Source: Enterovibrio calviensis DSM 14347
Lineage (GTDB): Bacteria > Pseudomonadota > Gammaproteobacteria > Enterobacterales > Vibrionaceae
Length of the DNA stretch: 64,000 nt
NCBI RefSeq assembly: GCF_000621165.1
Contig: NZ_JHZA01000009.1
Span: forward strand, 62,001 to 126,000
Direction of reading: 5' to 3'
The translations under genes were made by a program, and so were the position numbers. Numbering within the stretch: the stretch's first letter is position 1; the number at the start of each line of letters is the position of its first letter. The notes below the pieces were generated by a model. It ran no database searches. It was not told where the DNA came from and was given only the letters and a program-made list of their open reading frames with translations. Positions 1 to 9,976 of the stretch are shown here, piece by piece.

Positions 1-470
1 TCAGTCGCATCGATACCAACGATGTCTTCAATTTCTTCAGCCACACGATCAGGATCGGCTGCTGGTAAATCGATTTTGTTCAAGATTGGAACCACTTCTA
101 GGTCCATCTCGATAGCGGTGTAGCAGTTAGCTAGCGTTTGAGCTTCTACGCCCTGACCCGCGTCAACCACCAGCAAAGCACCTTCACAGGCCGCCAGAGA
201 ACGCGATACTTCGTAAGAGAAGTCAACGTGTCCTGGGGTGTCGATGAAGTTCAGCTGATAGGTTTCCCCATCATTGGCTGTGTAATTCAGCGTCACACTC
301 TGTGCTTTGATGGTGATACCGCGTTCGCGCTCAAGATCCATAGAATCCAGAACCTGTGCAGCCATTTCACGGTCTGTAAGACCACCACAAACCTGAATTA
401 AACGGTCTGATAATGTCGACTTACCGTGGTCAATGTGGGCAATAATCGAAAAGTTACGAATGTGCTTCAT
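1..470 (-). CDS. lepA: Elongation factor 4 (LepA), 3' part cut by window edge
   Basis: Ribosome-associated translational GTPase of the EF-G-like family that back-translocates or remodels stalled ribosomes. Reading the minus strand from the ATG at 470 gives a protein starting [19 protein letters not shown], with the P-loop at residues 11-19, followed by the switch segments RERGITIK and DTPGHVDF and the guanine-specificity motif NKID. Only about 156 residues of the roughly 600 expected are inside the window. It is the last visible gene of the rpoE-rseABC-lepA group, about 75 bp after rseC; co-transcription with the rse genes is inferred from spacing and from the same order in related bacteria. 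Confidence 0.97.
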   Translation of the reverse strand, partial: MKHIRNFSIIAHIDHGKSTLSDRLIQVCGGLTDREMAAQVLDSMDLERERGITIKAQSVTLNYTANDGETYQLNFIDTPGHVDFSYEVSRSLAACEGALLVVDAGQGVEAQTLANCYTAIEMDLEVVPILNKIDLPAADPDRVAEEIEDIVGIDAT

Positions 471-546
471 AGATGGTGTGACTAACTCGTTAATGAAAAT
501 GGGACGATCAATAGATCAAGTGGCGGGATTCTACCGAAATTAATGG

Positions 547-1041
547 CTAGTCGCTATCTTCTGTTGCGGCATTTATCACCGCCGCACTTGGAATAGCACT
601 GCCAAGGACACGCAAAAGTGTCGGTATTGAACGCGTATCTTGTTCAACCTTACGTGAAAAGTGGCGTGCTACAGCCACGCCTAATGCACCTGCGAGCAGT
701 GAACACAAAATCACAATGCCCTCACCCATTGCCAACAATGTCGCTAAAAACTGTCCTGAAAGCGCACCGGCAATCGCAAAAAATAAAGGGAGGATATAAA
801 CCAACAATGCCGACGTGAGGACGGTTTGCTCTTCCAGGCCGATTTCTATCACACTGCCGACCGCTACGGGTTGAGGTGAAGGCACTCGAATATCGAGCAC
901 CTTCCCCGGCAAAGCATTGCTGACAATGCCGGTTCCGCAATGACTTTTCGATGCACAACTACCGCAACTGGTTTTTTGCTGACAACGAACCATGACATAG
1001 CCATCACCATTGTCCGTCACTTCGGCCAACGCTTTGATCAT
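547..1041 (-). CDS. rseC: RseC / SoxR-reducing system protein
   Basis: Inner-membrane protein of 164 residues from the sigma-E operon; in the family it is linked to sigma-E modulation and to reduction of SoxR, but its mechanism is unsettled. Four cysteines (C20, C26, C29, C35) form the family's metal- or redox-type cluster, and two hydrophobic segments near residues 78-120 look like membrane helices. Its ATG overlaps the rseB stop by four bases (ATGA), suggesting translational coupling. Confidence 0.93.
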   Translation of the reverse strand: MIKALAEVTDNGDGYVMVRCQQKTSCGSCASKSHCGTGIVSNALPGKVLDIRVPSPQPVAVGSVIEIGLEEQTVLTSALLVYILPLFFAIAGALSGQFLATLLAMGEGIVILCSLLAGALGVAVARHFSRKVEQDTRSIPTLLRVLGSAIPSAAVINAATEDSD

Positions 1042-2030
1042 GGTGCCGAAGTCTCAACGGCAGGAGAATCCGGAGATTCGGTTGCTGACGATAGCTTCAC
1101 AGACTCAGCAACTTTCTTTGCCGTCGCTGGCGGAATATCGCCTACAACGGTAATTTCCGCATTGCCAACCACACGACTATGAAGCGTTCGACTACCTTTG
1201 CGAACAAGCTGCTCTCTTACCGACATTTTATCCGCTTCAGATAAATACACGGAAAAGCTAAACAGACCATCACTGAACATTTGGCTCTCGACTGGACGCT
1301 CAGTAATAAGCAGTCGATGACGGTTTTGGTAAATCGGCGTGAACCCTTCAGGCAAACCCGTCACCTGCCATTTTAACTGAGCACTCGTCTGTCGAGGCAC
1401 TTGCACCACAGGTGGCAATTCTAGCAATGACAATTGCCCCATCGCTTCACTGATTTGCGGAGAAAGCGCGAGGGACAATGCGCGATATTGCTCAATCGGG
1501 TCGCCATCGCGATCCAAAAGATCGGCTCGGACTAACAGCTTGCTGTTTTGATCAATCCATAACACGTATGAATAGCGTTCACCGTCTTTAGGAGAGACAC
1601 GTACCACATCGCTCGCTACTCCCGCCTCTCTTGCGCGGCCTAGCGGAACAAAGTCATACAAAGTCGCAAGGTGGGCGATATCGGTCTGCATGATGGCCGG
1701 CAGTGGCGCAATCATTTGACTACTTTCAATGGTGAAAGGATCGGTTCCTGGTTCGAAGTAGCTGACTTCATTACCGCGACGAATCACTTCTCTTGGCGGC
1801 CCTGCAAGATAAGCAATGTGACCAAAGGATTCACCATCCACGACAGCGTGACGGAAACGAAGAGGTTCGATGCTATTTTTACGCACCAAAATGTAGGATA
1901 TCTCGTAGTTCTGTTGCTCAGTGGCTTGGCCCATCTGATGCAGCAATGCCTCGGCGGGATTCTCTTCCGTCGAGGCATTGGCGGCCAAGCTAACCAGTGC
2001 AACCACACCGATAAGGAATGGTTTAATCAA
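1038..2030 (-). CDS. rseB: Sigma-E regulatory periplasmic protein RseB
   Basis: Periplasmic sensor that binds RseA and protects it from DegS cleavage until it senses mislocalised lipoproteins or LPS. The protein is about 330 residues, begins with a signal peptide (hydrophobic core FLIGVVALVSLAANA) and carries the MucB/RseB two-domain body. The best start is a TTG at 2030, two bases after the rseA stop, with only a weak AAGA-like ribosome site; expression probably depends on coupling to rseA. The C-terminal tail past about residue 310 is Ser/Pro/Ala rich. Confidence 0.94.
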   Translation of the reverse strand: MIKPFLIGVVALVSLAANASTEENPAEALLHQMGQATEQQNYEISYILVRKNSIEPLRFRHAVVDGESFGHIAYLAGPPREVIRRGNEVSYFEPGTDPFTIESSQMIAPLPAIMQTDIAHLATLYDFVPLGRAREAGVASDVVRVSPKDGERYSYVLWIDQNSKLLVRADLLDRDGDPIEQYRALSLALSPQISEAMGQLSLLELPPVVQVPRQTSAQLKWQVTGLPEGFTPIYQNRHRLLITERPVESQMFSDGLFSFSVYLSEADKMSVREQLVRKGSRTLHSRVVGNAEITVVGDIPPATAKKVAESVKLSSATESPDSPAVETSAP

Positions 2031-2032
2031 TC

Positions 2033-2680
2033 TTATTTGCTCATGTCAGGTGATAGCATAACGCCTTGGTCGATTTCATCAGCATTGAGTCGAAGCTGCA
2101 ACTCATAGTCTTGGAACATCGCATTGACACGGCGACGTTGCTCCATCAACAACGCTTCAGAAGGGTTCCCTTGTACTGAGTTTCTGCTCAAGCTTACTGG
2201 CTCCGCGGAACCACTCAATGGGATCGTCTGCAGCACAGGCGGTTGGCTACTCGCAAACGTCGAGTTGGCATCAAAGCCGCCGTTATATTGTTGAACACCA
2301 ACAATAACAACCAGCGATACTGCTGCGGCCATGCCCACTTGCGTGAGTTGTTGCAGCCAAGAAGGTAATGACTTTCTTGCGGCTTGAGGCGAAGGTTGAG
2401 ACTCATGCAATGGCACAACATTGGGAGCAACTTGTGCGCCTTCATGCTGTGATGCAGCCGTTTGCACGCCATACGTTGGTTCATTGTCCAACGCAGCCGC
2501 GACACTGGCGGCAATATCCCAACTTGGATTCTGAGGCGCATCTCCACGCATTACATCACGAGTAACGGCAAAGCTTTTCCATGCTTCTTGCGACGATGGA
2601 TCATTCTCTAGCGCATCAATTAACGCCTGATCTATCTCGTTACCATCAAACAATGCGGAAAGGTTTTCTTTTTCAGCCAT
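2033..2680 (-). CDS. rseA: Anti-sigma-E factor RseA
   Basis: Membrane-spanning anti-sigma factor of 215 residues. The cytoplasmic N-terminus (about 1-110, with the ENLSALFDGNE-type start of the family) holds RpoE inactive; one membrane helix follows near residues 110-130 (WLQQLTQVGMAAAVSLVVIV) and the rest is periplasmic, where RseB binds. Stress releases RpoE by DegS and RseP cleavage (family knowledge). ATG start at 2680, 29 bp after rpoE; same operon. Confidence 0.94.
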   Translation of the reverse strand: MAEKENLSALFDGNEIDQALIDALENDPSSQEAWKSFAVTRDVMRGDAPQNPSWDIAASVAAALDNEPTYGVQTAASQHEGAQVAPNVVPLHESQPSPQAARKSLPSWLQQLTQVGMAAAVSLVVIVGVQQYNGGFDANSTFASSQPPVLQTIPLSGSAEPVSLSRNSVQGNPSEALLMEQRRRVNAMFQDYELQLRLNADEIDQGVMLSPDMSK

Positions 2681-2709
2681 TTATTTCACCGTTCTAAACA
2701 GAAATACTG

Positions 2710-3288
2710 TTATTGGTTCATGAGTGGACGAACACGTTTGTCTACCGCTTCCCTGGCACGGAAAATACGCGAGCGTACTGTTCCTACCGGGCAGTCCATT
2801 ACTTCTGCGATCTCTTCATAACTCAAGCCGTCAATTTCACGCAGGGTAATCGCCGTTTTCAGATCTTCAGGCAAAGCATCAATCGTGCTAAATACCACCT
2901 GCTTCAACTGTTCAGACAACATAAGGTTCTCAGGGTTCGAAATTTCTTTCAGTGCGCCACCATTTTCATAATTTTCAGCTTCTTCAGCATCAATATCACT
3001 GGATGGCGGGCGTCGCCCCTGAGCCACTAAATAGTTTTTCGCGGTATTGACTGCGATGCGATACAACCACGTATAAAAGGCACTTTCACCTCGAAAGCCT
3101 GGCAAAGCACGATAGGCTTTAATGAAGGCTTCTTGAGCGACATCTGGGACATCTCCGCTATTATTTACATAGCGGGCAATCAGGTTACTTACCTTATGCT
3201 GATACTTGATGACCAACAGATTAAATGCCTGTTTATCGCCGTTTTGTACTCGCTCTATTAGGGCTTGATCAGTTAACTGCTCGCTCAT
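2710..3288 (-). CDS. rpoE: RNA polymerase sigma-E factor
   Basis: ECF sigma factor of 192 residues controlling the envelope-stress response. Region 2 (DVAQEAFIKAYRALPGF and YTWLYRIAVNTAKN) and region 4 (LREIDGLSYEEIAEVMDCPVGTVRSRIFRAR) are plain. First gene of the rpoE-rseA-rseB-rseC-lepA operon; a matching sigma-E promoter lies about 180 bp upstream (3469-3496), which would make it autoregulated. Confidence 0.98.
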   Translation of the reverse strand: MSEQLTDQALIERVQNGDKQAFNLLVIKYQHKVSNLIARYVNNSGDVPDVAQEAFIKAYRALPGFRGESAFYTWLYRIAVNTAKNYLVAQGRRPPSSDIDAEEAENYENGGALKEISNPENLMLSEQLKQVVFSTIDALPEDLKTAITLREIDGLSYEEIAEVMDCPVGTVRSRIFRAREAVDKRVRPLMNQ

Positions 3289-3468
3289 TCGAGCGCCTTC
3301 TCCTTATTATTGATACCAATATGCTTTTCTACTGTGCCAGAGTCATCGTCACAAAAGTGGCACTTAACAACGTCAGTAGACCGTCAGCATTTGGTATTTC
3401 TTTTCGCTCGTTGTCACTTTGCTGTCACTACATGAAAAAATGACACGTCGTAAAGAGTGAGCAAAGTG

Positions 3469-3496
3469 TATGAGTAACACCGTAAAATAAAGTTCC
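3469..3496 (-). promoter_or_regulatory. Candidate sigma-E promoter of the rpoE operon
   Basis: On the minus strand there is GGAACTT (3490-3496), a 16-bp gap and TCATA (3469-3473). The -35 matches the sigma-E consensus exactly and the -10 is close to TCTGA/TCAAA. It lies about 180 bp upstream of rpoE in a 451-bp divergent gap shared with nadB (3289-3739). No ORF was identified in the rest of that gap. Confidence 0.6.
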
Positions 3497-3683
3497 CTAA
3501 AAAAGTGGGATTCGTCTTGTGATCCGATCCCGATCGCAAAGTCTACCAGATTGCACGACTACTCTGTAATCAATGAGTACTACCTTATCACGGTCATCAA
3601 TAGCATATCGTCGACTCAGTAAGCATTCTACGGCTTGTAAGATTAGTGTAAACTGACCAAACCACCTGAATATCTCGTTGTTT

Positions 3684-3718
3684 CAAATGAAAGCAGGCGG
3701 ATTTAGCAGCTTCATTTG
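3684..3718 (+). promoter_or_regulatory. Inverted repeat in the nadB leader
   Basis: CAAATGAA at 3684-3691 and its complement TTCATTTG at 3711-3718 flank a 19-base loop, ending about 20 bp before the nadB ATG. It could be an operator or an mRNA hairpin near the ribosome site. No known regulator motif was recognised; function is inference only. Confidence 0.35.
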
Positions 3719-3739
3719 AGTGAAAGGAATACATAATCA

Positions 3740-5356
3740 ATGAGCAATCACCCCGAACATATCTGTGACGTACTGGTTATTGGCAGTGGTGCAGCGGGTT
3801 TATCGCTAGCACTGCATTTGGCGCCTACACAAAAAGTGATGGTACTGAGCAAGGGACCTCGCAGCGAAGGGGCAACCTATTACGCTCAAGGTGGTATTGC
3901 CGCTGTTTTTGACGAAAATGATTCTGTTGAATCTCACGTTGAAGATACGCAGATTGCTGGCGATGGTCTTTGTGACGAAAGCATTGTCCATTTCATTGCT
4001 GAGAACGCCAAAGAGTGTGTGCAATGGCTGATTGATGGCGGTGTTCCTTTTGATCGCGAAGAAAACAGCAATAGCGATGAACCCAAGTTTCATCTCACTC
4101 GAGAAGGTGGCCACAGCCATCGACGTATTTTGCATGCTGCCGATGCAACGGGTATGGCGGTGCAAACCTCTCTTCAAGAAAACGTCATGCTCCACCCTAA
4201 CATTTCAGTGCTTGAACGCCACAATGCGCTCGACCTGATCACGCGTAAAAAGATTGGCATTTCAGGCGGGAATCGCGTGCTTGGTGCTTACATCTGGAAC
4301 CGCGACCGTGAAGCGGTTGAGACCGTTCGCGCAAAGTTTGTCGTTCTTGCCACTGGCGGCGCATCGAAAGTGTATCAATATACATCTAACCCTGATGTTT
4401 CATCGGGTGATGGTATTGCAATGGCGTGGCGTGCAGGATGTCGGGTAGCCAATCTTGAATTTAACCAATTTCACCCAACCTGTTTGTTCCACCCAGAAGC
4501 ACGAAACTTCCTGATCACCGAAGCACTTCGCGGCGAAGGCGCCTATTTGCGCAGACCTGACGGTTCACGCTTCATGCTGGATTTCGATGAGCGTGCAGAG
4601 CTTGCGCCTCGCGATGTGGTCGCACGTGCTATCGATTATGAAATGAAGCGCCTTGGTGCAGATTGCATGTACATCGACATCAGCCATAAAGACTCGGATT
4701 TTGTGATGAAACACTTCCCGATGATTTATGAAAAACTGCTGACCTATGGTTTTGATTTGACCCAAGACGCCATTCCAATTGTACCTGCGGCGCACTATAC
4801 CTGTGGCGGTGTGATGGTTGACCTGAATGGTCAAACGGACCTTGAAGGCCTCTACGCGATAGGTGAAGTCAGTTATACCGGCCTACACGGTGCGAATCGT
4901 ATGGCCTCTAACTCCCTGCTCGAATGTGTCGTGTACGCATGGGCTGCGGCCATGCATATTGGTGATAACGCGGCTGCGGCTGAAATACCACCGTCCCTGC
5001 CACATTGGGATGACAGCCAAGTTTGTTGTTCAGACGAAGAAGTGGTTATCCAGCATAATTGGCATGAACTGCGCCTGTTTATGTGGGATTACGTGGGTAT
5101 CGTTCGCTCAACCAAACGTCTCGAGCGCGCATTACGACGCATTGAATTGCTCAAGCAAGAAACCAACGAGTACTACAGCAATTTCCGTGTTTCGAACAAC
5201 TTGTTAGAACTGCGCAACTTGCTGCAAGTCGCCGAACTCATGGTGCGCTGCGCCATGGCACGTAAAGAAAGCCGTGGCCTGCATTACACCATCGATTACC
5301 CAAACAAACAGGAAGACAGCGGTCCGACCATTTTGGTTCCCGACTTCCCGTGCTGA
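3740..5356 (+). CDS. nadB: L-aspartate oxidase
   Basis: FAD enzyme that oxidises L-aspartate to iminoaspartate, the first step of de novo NAD synthesis, acting with quinolinate synthase NadA. 538 residues, the usual length. The N-terminal dinucleotide-binding motif [15 protein letters not shown] is at about 13-27, with the succinate dehydrogenase/fumarate reductase flavoprotein signatures [22 protein letters not shown] and [26 protein letters not shown], and the C-terminal helical domain. Transcribed divergently from rpoE and followed by a strong terminator. Confidence 0.98.
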   Translation: MSNHPEHICDVLVIGSGAAGLSLALHLAPTQKVMVLSKGPRSEGATYYAQGGIAAVFDENDSVESHVEDTQIAGDGLCDESIVHFIAENAKECVQWLIDGGVPFDREENSNSDEPKFHLTREGGHSHRRILHAADATGMAVQTSLQENVMLHPNISVLERHNALDLITRKKIGISGGNRVLGAYIWNRDREAVETVRAKFVVLATGGASKVYQYTSNPDVSSGDGIAMAWRAGCRVANLEFNQFHPTCLFHPEARNFLITEALRGEGAYLRRPDGSRFMLDFDERAELAPRDVVARAIDYEMKRLGADCMYIDISHKDSDFVMKHFPMIYEKLLTYGFDLTQDAIPIVPAAHYTCGGVMVDLNGQTDLEGLYAIGEVSYTGLHGANRMASNSLLECVVYAWAAAMHIGDNAAAAEIPPSLPHWDDSQVCCSDEEVVIQHNWHELRLFMWDYVGIVRSTKRLERALRRIELLKQETNEYYSNFRVSNNLLELRNLLQVAELMVRCAMARKESRGLHYTIDYPNKQEDSGPTILVPDFPC

Positions 5357-5378
5357 GCCGATATGCTGAAATCATAAG

Positions 5379-5406
5379 AAAAGCCCTCTGATGAGGGCTT
5401 TTTTGT
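5379..5406 (+). terminator. Rho-independent terminator after nadB
   Basis: AAGCCCTC / GAGGGCTT stem (5381-5400) with a 4-base loop and a run of T. It sits between the convergent genes nadB and the chemoreceptor and can serve both, since A residues precede the stem. Confidence 0.9.
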
Positions 5407-5433
5407 GTTCGCTGTCTGTCGATGCGAACGATG

Positions 5434-7242
5434 TTATGAACGGAACGCCGCGATGGCAGTTTCTAGCTCTTTGCTTTGCTCTGATACGCGAGCCGCTGCA
5501 CGCGCGTTTTCGCTGGTTGCCTCAGTATTTGACGAGGTAATATCTTGAATCGAGTGAACGTTAAGGTTCACCTCTTTCGCCACCATGCTTTGTTCTTCAA
5601 TCGCTGCGGCAATCTGTGTGCTCATGTCCATGATCTGCTGCATATCGATAATAATGTTATCCAACTCGCCTGCCGCTTCTTCGACATACGAAACAGATTG
5701 TTCACTGTCATGCTGACAAGACGTAATTCTCTCAACCACGTGATTCGTTTGCTGCTGCAAAGAGCCAATCATGGTAGCGATTTCATCTGTCGACTTATGC
5801 GTACGTGTTGCCAATGAACGCACTTCATCGGCAACCACCGCAAAGCCACGCCCTTGCTCACCCGCTCTCGCCGCTTCGATAGCAGCATTCAGGGCCAATA
5901 AATTGGTTTGCTCTGAGATGTCTTTGATGACATCAACCACGCTGCCAATTTGCTGAGACAAAGAAACCAAACTGTGAATGTCGCTGTTGGCCATCCCCAG
6001 CCCTTCGGACAAGGTGACAATCGCGCTGCGCGTTGCTTGAACGGTTTGATGGCCTTTTTGCGCACGCAACAGGCTTTGATCTGCATTAGCAGCAGCGGCT
6101 TCTGTGTTAGACGCGATCTCACGGATCGTCGCTTCCATTTCATTCACTGCCGTTGCAGCCATTTCGGCTTCGGAATGCTGCTTATCCAATGCAACTTCTG
6201 CATGGCTACTGCGCGCTTGCACATCAGAAGCCGTCGCATTCAAGGTCGTGATCGACATTTTCACGCCGGCGATCAGCGTCTGGCAATGCTCTAGCACCAT
6301 GTTGAAATCAGTTGCCACAACCGCAATCTCATCATCACCTTCAGTCACTGCTCGCAATGTTAAGTCGCGCTCTGATGCCACTCGCTCCATTGTGCTCGTC
6401 AGTGTTTTCAATCTACGTTGAATGTCACGGTTAAGCCAAATACTGATCGCGATAAGAAGAAGTGACACAATAACAAGCGCCAATCCCGTCATCATCACTA
6501 GAGTTTGGGTCGATGAATTGAGCTCTTCTTGGAGCTGGATACGCATCGCATCAAAATCCGCTTCAACTTGGTGGGTTTGCTCTCGAATATTTCCTAGCAA
6601 GCCAGACTTATGGTCCAACCCCACAGTGCGCTTTAATTGCAGATAACGTTCTACCAAGGATTTTTGCTGATCCAATAGCGGAGAGTTTACGCGTGAAGAA
6701 ATATCAGACCAATTTGCTGAGAACTCATCAAATCGTGTCGTCGAAGTATCTGCCACCAATAATCGAACCAGTGTAATCAAGTGCTCAACTTCAGCGTTAC
6801 CCGACTGCTGGTCAAGCAGTGCACTGTTCGTCGCGGTTAGCTCACCCCACGTGCCAGACTCGCGATTCAACCCCAAGTCACGGTAGCCGTTTGCCAATTT
6901 CACGAAGCCATTATGGTAATTTTTCATGGCGTTTTTGACAGCGCCGATTTGTGGCAAGGTTAAATTCAAAGCCTCTGCTTCTTGCTGCAATTGCGACAAC
7001 TGCCCCTCGAATTGGGACACATTGCCCTCAAAAGTATCGATGTATTTATCATCCAATCGCGCCAAAAAGTCTTTTTCGTTACGGCGCAAATTGAGAAGGC
7101 TCACTTCCAAATCTCCAACCAATGTTAACTTGGTTTTCAGATCAACCATTCTCTCTGATGCTTGGAAACTCACAAGGCCAAATAAGACCAATGACACCGC
7201 GGAAAACGCGGTCAATGCATACAGTTTGGTTCTAATTTTCAT
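5434..7242 (-). CDS. Methyl-accepting chemotaxis protein with HBM-type sensor domain
   Basis: Transmembrane chemoreceptor of 602 residues. Helix TM1 is near 9-27 and TM2 near 249-270; between them is a long all-helical periplasmic domain containing [11 protein letters not shown], typical of helical bimodular (HBM) sensors such as McpS. After TM2 come a HAMP linker and the signalling hairpin with the tip [35 protein letters not shown]. No C-terminal CheR-binding pentapeptide is seen (it ends in IAAFRS). The ligand is unknown; HBM receptors often sense organic acids. ATG at 7242 has a good AAGGGAAGGA ribosome site. Stands alone, so it presumably feeds the main chemotaxis system. Confidence 0.95.
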   Translation of the reverse strand: MKIRTKLYALTAFSAVSLVLFGLVSFQASERMVDLKTKLTLVGDLEVSLLNLRRNEKDFLARLDDKYIDTFEGNVSQFEGQLSQLQQEAEALNLTLPQIGAVKNAMKNYHNGFVKLANGYRDLGLNRESGTWGELTATNSALLDQQSGNAEVEHLITLVRLLVADTSTTRFDEFSANWSDISSRVNSPLLDQQKSLVERYLQLKRTVGLDHKSGLLGNIREQTHQVEADFDAMRIQLQEELNSSTQTLVMMTGLALVIVSLLLIAISIWLNRDIQRRLKTLTSTMERVASERDLTLRAVTEGDDEIAVVATDFNMVLEHCQTLIAGVKMSITTLNATASDVQARSSHAEVALDKQHSEAEMAATAVNEMEATIREIASNTEAAAANADQSLLRAQKGHQTVQATRSAIVTLSEGLGMANSDIHSLVSLSQQIGSVVDVIKDISEQTNLLALNAAIEAARAGEQGRGFAVVADEVRSLATRTHKSTDEIATMIGSLQQQTNHVVERITSCQHDSEQSVSYVEEAAGELDNIIIDMQQIMDMSTQIAAAIEEQSMVAKEVNLNVHSIQDITSSNTEATSENARAAARVSEQSKELETAIAAFRS

Positions 7243-7378
7243 GTCATCCTTCCCTTAAAATTCATGGGCGCCGCAATTGATAGCAGATAAGACAAATAAC
7301 GACTTAAGCCCTTATCGGCGGGTTCAATGAATGGTTTAGGGATGATGTACGTTAAACTGTAAAAATATGAGACATCGC

Positions 7379-7786
7379 TCAATGTTTAAGTGACACACTT
7401 ACTCGACTAATGTGGCGAAAAACATCGTGAGAGACTGCATCTGAGGTGATTGGCAAACGAAGATGATGTTGCGCTGAACGTAGATCGAGCACGATAAGAC
7501 AACGAGAGAGTAAGGCTATTCGCACGACCTGATAGGATTGACCGCGATAGAGACAATGCCCACTGCTGTGCAACAGGATATCACCTTCCAACTCAACGAG
7601 TGTAGCCATGCGACGGTGCGCTTCTGCGAGAAGAAAAGAGAGAATCAAAGCACTCAGCTCAAGCGGCACACTTGTTGATGCAAAAAGAAGTATGACCGGA
7701 AAGGCATAGAGGCAAACAAGTCCCCAGCGCAACCATTGAGAGCGCTGGAGTCGAGTATTAACGCAATTTGCTGCGGTTATGTGCAA
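7379..7786 (-). CDS. ygfX: YgfX/CptA family membrane protein
   Basis: Small protein of about 135 residues with two adjacent hydrophobic helices near 20-55, matching the YgfX family, described as the partner of SdhE/YgfY and in E. coli as a membrane toxin acting on MreB/FtsZ. It overlaps the end of sdhE by 29 bases, the usual arrangement for this pair. The family call rests mainly on topology and position, so function is less certain than for its neighbour. A later start is possible. Confidence 0.7.
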   Translation of the reverse strand: MHITAANCVNTRLQRSQWLRWGLVCLYAFPVILLFASTSVPLELSALILSFLLAEAHRRMATLVELEGDILLHSSGHCLYRGQSYQVVRIALLSRCLIVLDLRSAQHHLRLPITSDAVSHDVFRHISRVSVSLKH

Positions 7787-8018
7787 TGATTTTATCCGTC
7801 ATCGCAGACAGTGTTGGCGCTTCACTGCGGGTGTGACCCATCAGCCAAGAAAACAGATCCGGATCGTCACTTTCTAACAACGCGACGAAATCCAATTTCT
7901 CTTGATCGGTCAGATCATCAAAGCACTCTTCGAAAAAAGGCATAATGATCACGTCCAACTCTAACATGCCACGACGGCACGCCCATTTGATCCGCGGTTT
8001 ATCTTCAGCGGTCAGCAT
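7758..8018 (-). CDS. sdhE: FAD assembly factor SdhE
   Basis: Small cytoplasmic protein that promotes covalent attachment of FAD to succinate dehydrogenase and fumarate reductase. The family hallmark RGMLELD is at residues 16-22. The start at 8018 (MLTAEDKPRIKW) is preferred over the in-frame ATG at 8033 because a GAGG ribosome site lies five bases before it; this gives 86 residues. Coupled to ygfX downstream. Confidence 0.93.
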   Translation of the reverse strand: MLTAEDKPRIKWACRRGMLELDVIIMPFFEECFDDLTDQEKLDFVALLESDDPDLFSWLMGHTRSEAPTLSAMTDKIIAHNRSKLR

Positions 8019-8135
8019 GATTACCTCATTCAAAACTAAACATATCTGTCCAGATAGTAACAGTGCCCCGTCTATGGTGCTATTACTGCTGATTTAAGGG
8101 TGTTGACCTTGTGATCTAGGTAACTCACCCATACA

Positions 8136-8401
8136 TATACCCAAGCAACCTGAAGATGCAGGATTCAGCGAGATTGACTGGCGCAATGATCAAGGCGTCA
8201 CTTTGCCAATGTAGTGAGCTCCATCAAAAAGGGACAACACCGAGCATGGCGTCAGTAAACTCGCCCGAAGGGAGGCCCTCAGAGCGCTCACTTCATCGTT
8301 AAATTCCTGTGAAATAGAATGACTATTCCTACAAAAATTTGCCTCGAATTGAACACTCTGACGGCCTCTGAAATCGAGCATCTTCAGGTTGTTTGGGTAT
8401 A
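8136..8401. repeat. 266-bp Vibrionaceae-type intergenic repeat element
   Basis: Both ends carry the same 24-bp sequence in inverted orientation (TATACCC...AAGATGC), with one mismatch between the two arms. Inside, GTAGTGAGCTC near 8211 and GAGCGCTCACTTC near 8284 can also pair, so a transcript would fold into a long structured hairpin. It fills most of the 488-bp gap between the divergent genes sdhE and ygfZ. No transposase is present; it looks like a non-autonomous (MITE-like) element. Shorter relatives lie at 38072-38123 and 59206-59229. Confidence 0.85.
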
Positions 8402-8506
8402 AAGAGTTATTCCCAGCAAGTTCTCGATGCTCGTTTTGGGGATAGTGCTGACATTCATCACAGACAGCATTACCATAACGTATCCGTTCTATTAGCGAGA
8501 GACACC

Positions 8507-9487
8507 ATGACAACTTGGTACCAAACGCACACATTTTCTAAACTGCCACTTTCTTCAGACAGTGCACTGCCAGCATTGTCAGTGATCGCGCTTGACCATA
8601 TTGCACTGATCACCGCAGTAGGCGCCGACACCATCAGTTATCTGCAAGGCCAGTTAACGTGTGATTTGGTGTCATTGGAAAAAACACGCTCTACACTGGC
8701 CGCGCATTGCGACGCCAAAGGTAAGGTGTGGTCGGCAATCCGCCTTTTCCATCATCAAGAAGGCATTGCCTACACGCAACCAGCATCTATCGCCGAAAAA
8801 CAGCTGGCTGAAATTAAAAAATATGCCGTATTCTCTAAGCTAACGTTTTCACTCAGTGAACAAGTTCTGTTAGGTGTTGTGGGTGACAAAGCCGACAACG
8901 CTATGCAATCGCGCTTTTTAGGTGATGGCGACGTACGCCCAACGCAAACTGGCACAGCCGTTAGAATCGAAGCCAACCGCTGGTTGCTCGCGGTAGACGC
9001 AGAAGAAGCGGATAGCATCATTCATGAAATGGGTGAACGTGCCGTGCTAAGCGATAATAGCTTGTGGGATCTTTGCGAACTTCGCAGCGCGATTCCTGCC
9101 ATTGCTGAAGCCACAACGAATGAATTTATTCCCCAAGCGCTGAACCTTCAAGCGCTAGACGGTATTAGCTTCAAAAAAGGCTGTTACACCGGCCAAGAAA
9201 CCGTGGCTCGTGCCAAGTATCGTGGCATCAACAAACGCGCATCCTACTTGCTGCAAGGCGAAGCGAAACAAGCACCAAAAGCAGGCGATGTATTTGACCG
9301 CAGCGTAGGCGAGAATTGGCGTACTGGGGGCACCGTGCTGTCTGGGTATCGTTTTGATGACGGGCAAGCGCTGGCTTTGGTCGTACTTCCAAATAACCTA
9401 GATGATGATAGTCAATTCCGCCTTCCTGAAACCGAAGCGTTATGGCAGAAAGTCGCTCTGCCTTACAGTGTTGAAGACGATGCCTGA
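8507..9487 (+). CDS. ygfZ: tRNA-modifying protein YgfZ
   Basis: Folate-binding protein of the GcvT-like family needed for iron-sulfur cluster enzymes such as MiaB. It carries the diagnostic KGCYTGQE motif with the conserved cysteine near residue 226. The ATG at 8507 (MTTWYQTHTF) gives 326 residues, the expected length; an upstream in-frame codon at 8393 lies inside the repeat element and is not credible. The stop overlaps the next gene by eight bases. Confidence 0.94.
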   Translation: MTTWYQTHTFSKLPLSSDSALPALSVIALDHIALITAVGADTISYLQGQLTCDLVSLEKTRSTLAAHCDAKGKVWSAIRLFHHQEGIAYTQPASIAEKQLAEIKKYAVFSKLTFSLSEQVLLGVVGDKADNAMQSRFLGDGDVRPTQTGTAVRIEANRWLLAVDAEEADSIIHEMGERAVLSDNSLWDLCELRSAIPAIAEATTNEFIPQALNLQALDGISFKKGCYTGQETVARAKYRGINKRASYLLQGEAKQAPKAGDVFDRSVGENWRTGGTVLSGYRFDDGQALALVVLPNNLDDDSQFRLPETEALWQKVALPYSVEDDA

Positions 9488-9971
9488 TCTAAATACCCCC
9501 ATCATTGCGGTGCTGCAAGGCAGCAATATTCCTCACCGCATTTTGCCGCATGAAAGTGCGGCAACAACGATATTGGACGCCGCTGCACAGCGCGGCGTTG
9601 ACCCAAGACAATTAGTCAAATCTATGCTTCTTAAAGACATGAGTGGTCAATATGCACTGGCTTGTCTTCCAGGAACCGCTTCAGTTGACCCGAAGAAAGT
9701 CCGTGCATTACTGGGCTGTAGACGCATGACGTGCGTTGATAGCACGCATGTTCAGAGCATCACGGGATACTCTCCAGGCATGATCACACCGATTGCGGTC
9801 ATGGGCGCGATGCCGATTTTCTTCGACCCAGCGCTGAGTGAGTTCGAGCATATTAATATCAGCAGTGGCACGCCACTGGCTGGCGTGGAGCTGGCGTACG
9901 ACGATCTCGTGACTCTTTGCCAACCTATCGTCGCCGATATTTCCCGCGACGCGCAACCTGACGCTGAGTAA
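9480..9971 (+). CDS. YbaK/EbsC-family aminoacyl-tRNA deacylase
   Basis: Protein of 163 residues with the YbaK/ProX fold (LVKSMLLKDMSGQYALACLPGTASVDPKKVRALLG, and the C-terminal GYSPGMITPIA and FFDPAL segments). Members hydrolyse mischarged tRNAs in trans. The ATG at 9480 overlaps the end of ygfZ, indicating co-transcription. Which mischarged tRNA it edits cannot be told. Confidence 0.88.
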   Translation: MPDLNTPIIAVLQGSNIPHRILPHESAATTILDAAAQRGVDPRQLVKSMLLKDMSGQYALACLPGTASVDPKKVRALLGCRRMTCVDSTHVQSITGYSPGMITPIAVMGAMPIFFDPALSEFEHINISSGTPLAGVELAYDDLVTLCQPIVADISRDAQPDAE

Positions 9972-9976
9972 CCCAA

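Noticed and set aside
8393..8506. Upstream extension of ygfZ by 38 codons
   Set aside because: Begins inside the repeat element and has no family similarity; ATG 8507 fits.
8190..8534. Open frame of 114 codons on the minus strand
   Set aside because: It runs almost wholly through the 266-bp repeat and the ygfZ start; no ribosome site and no family features.
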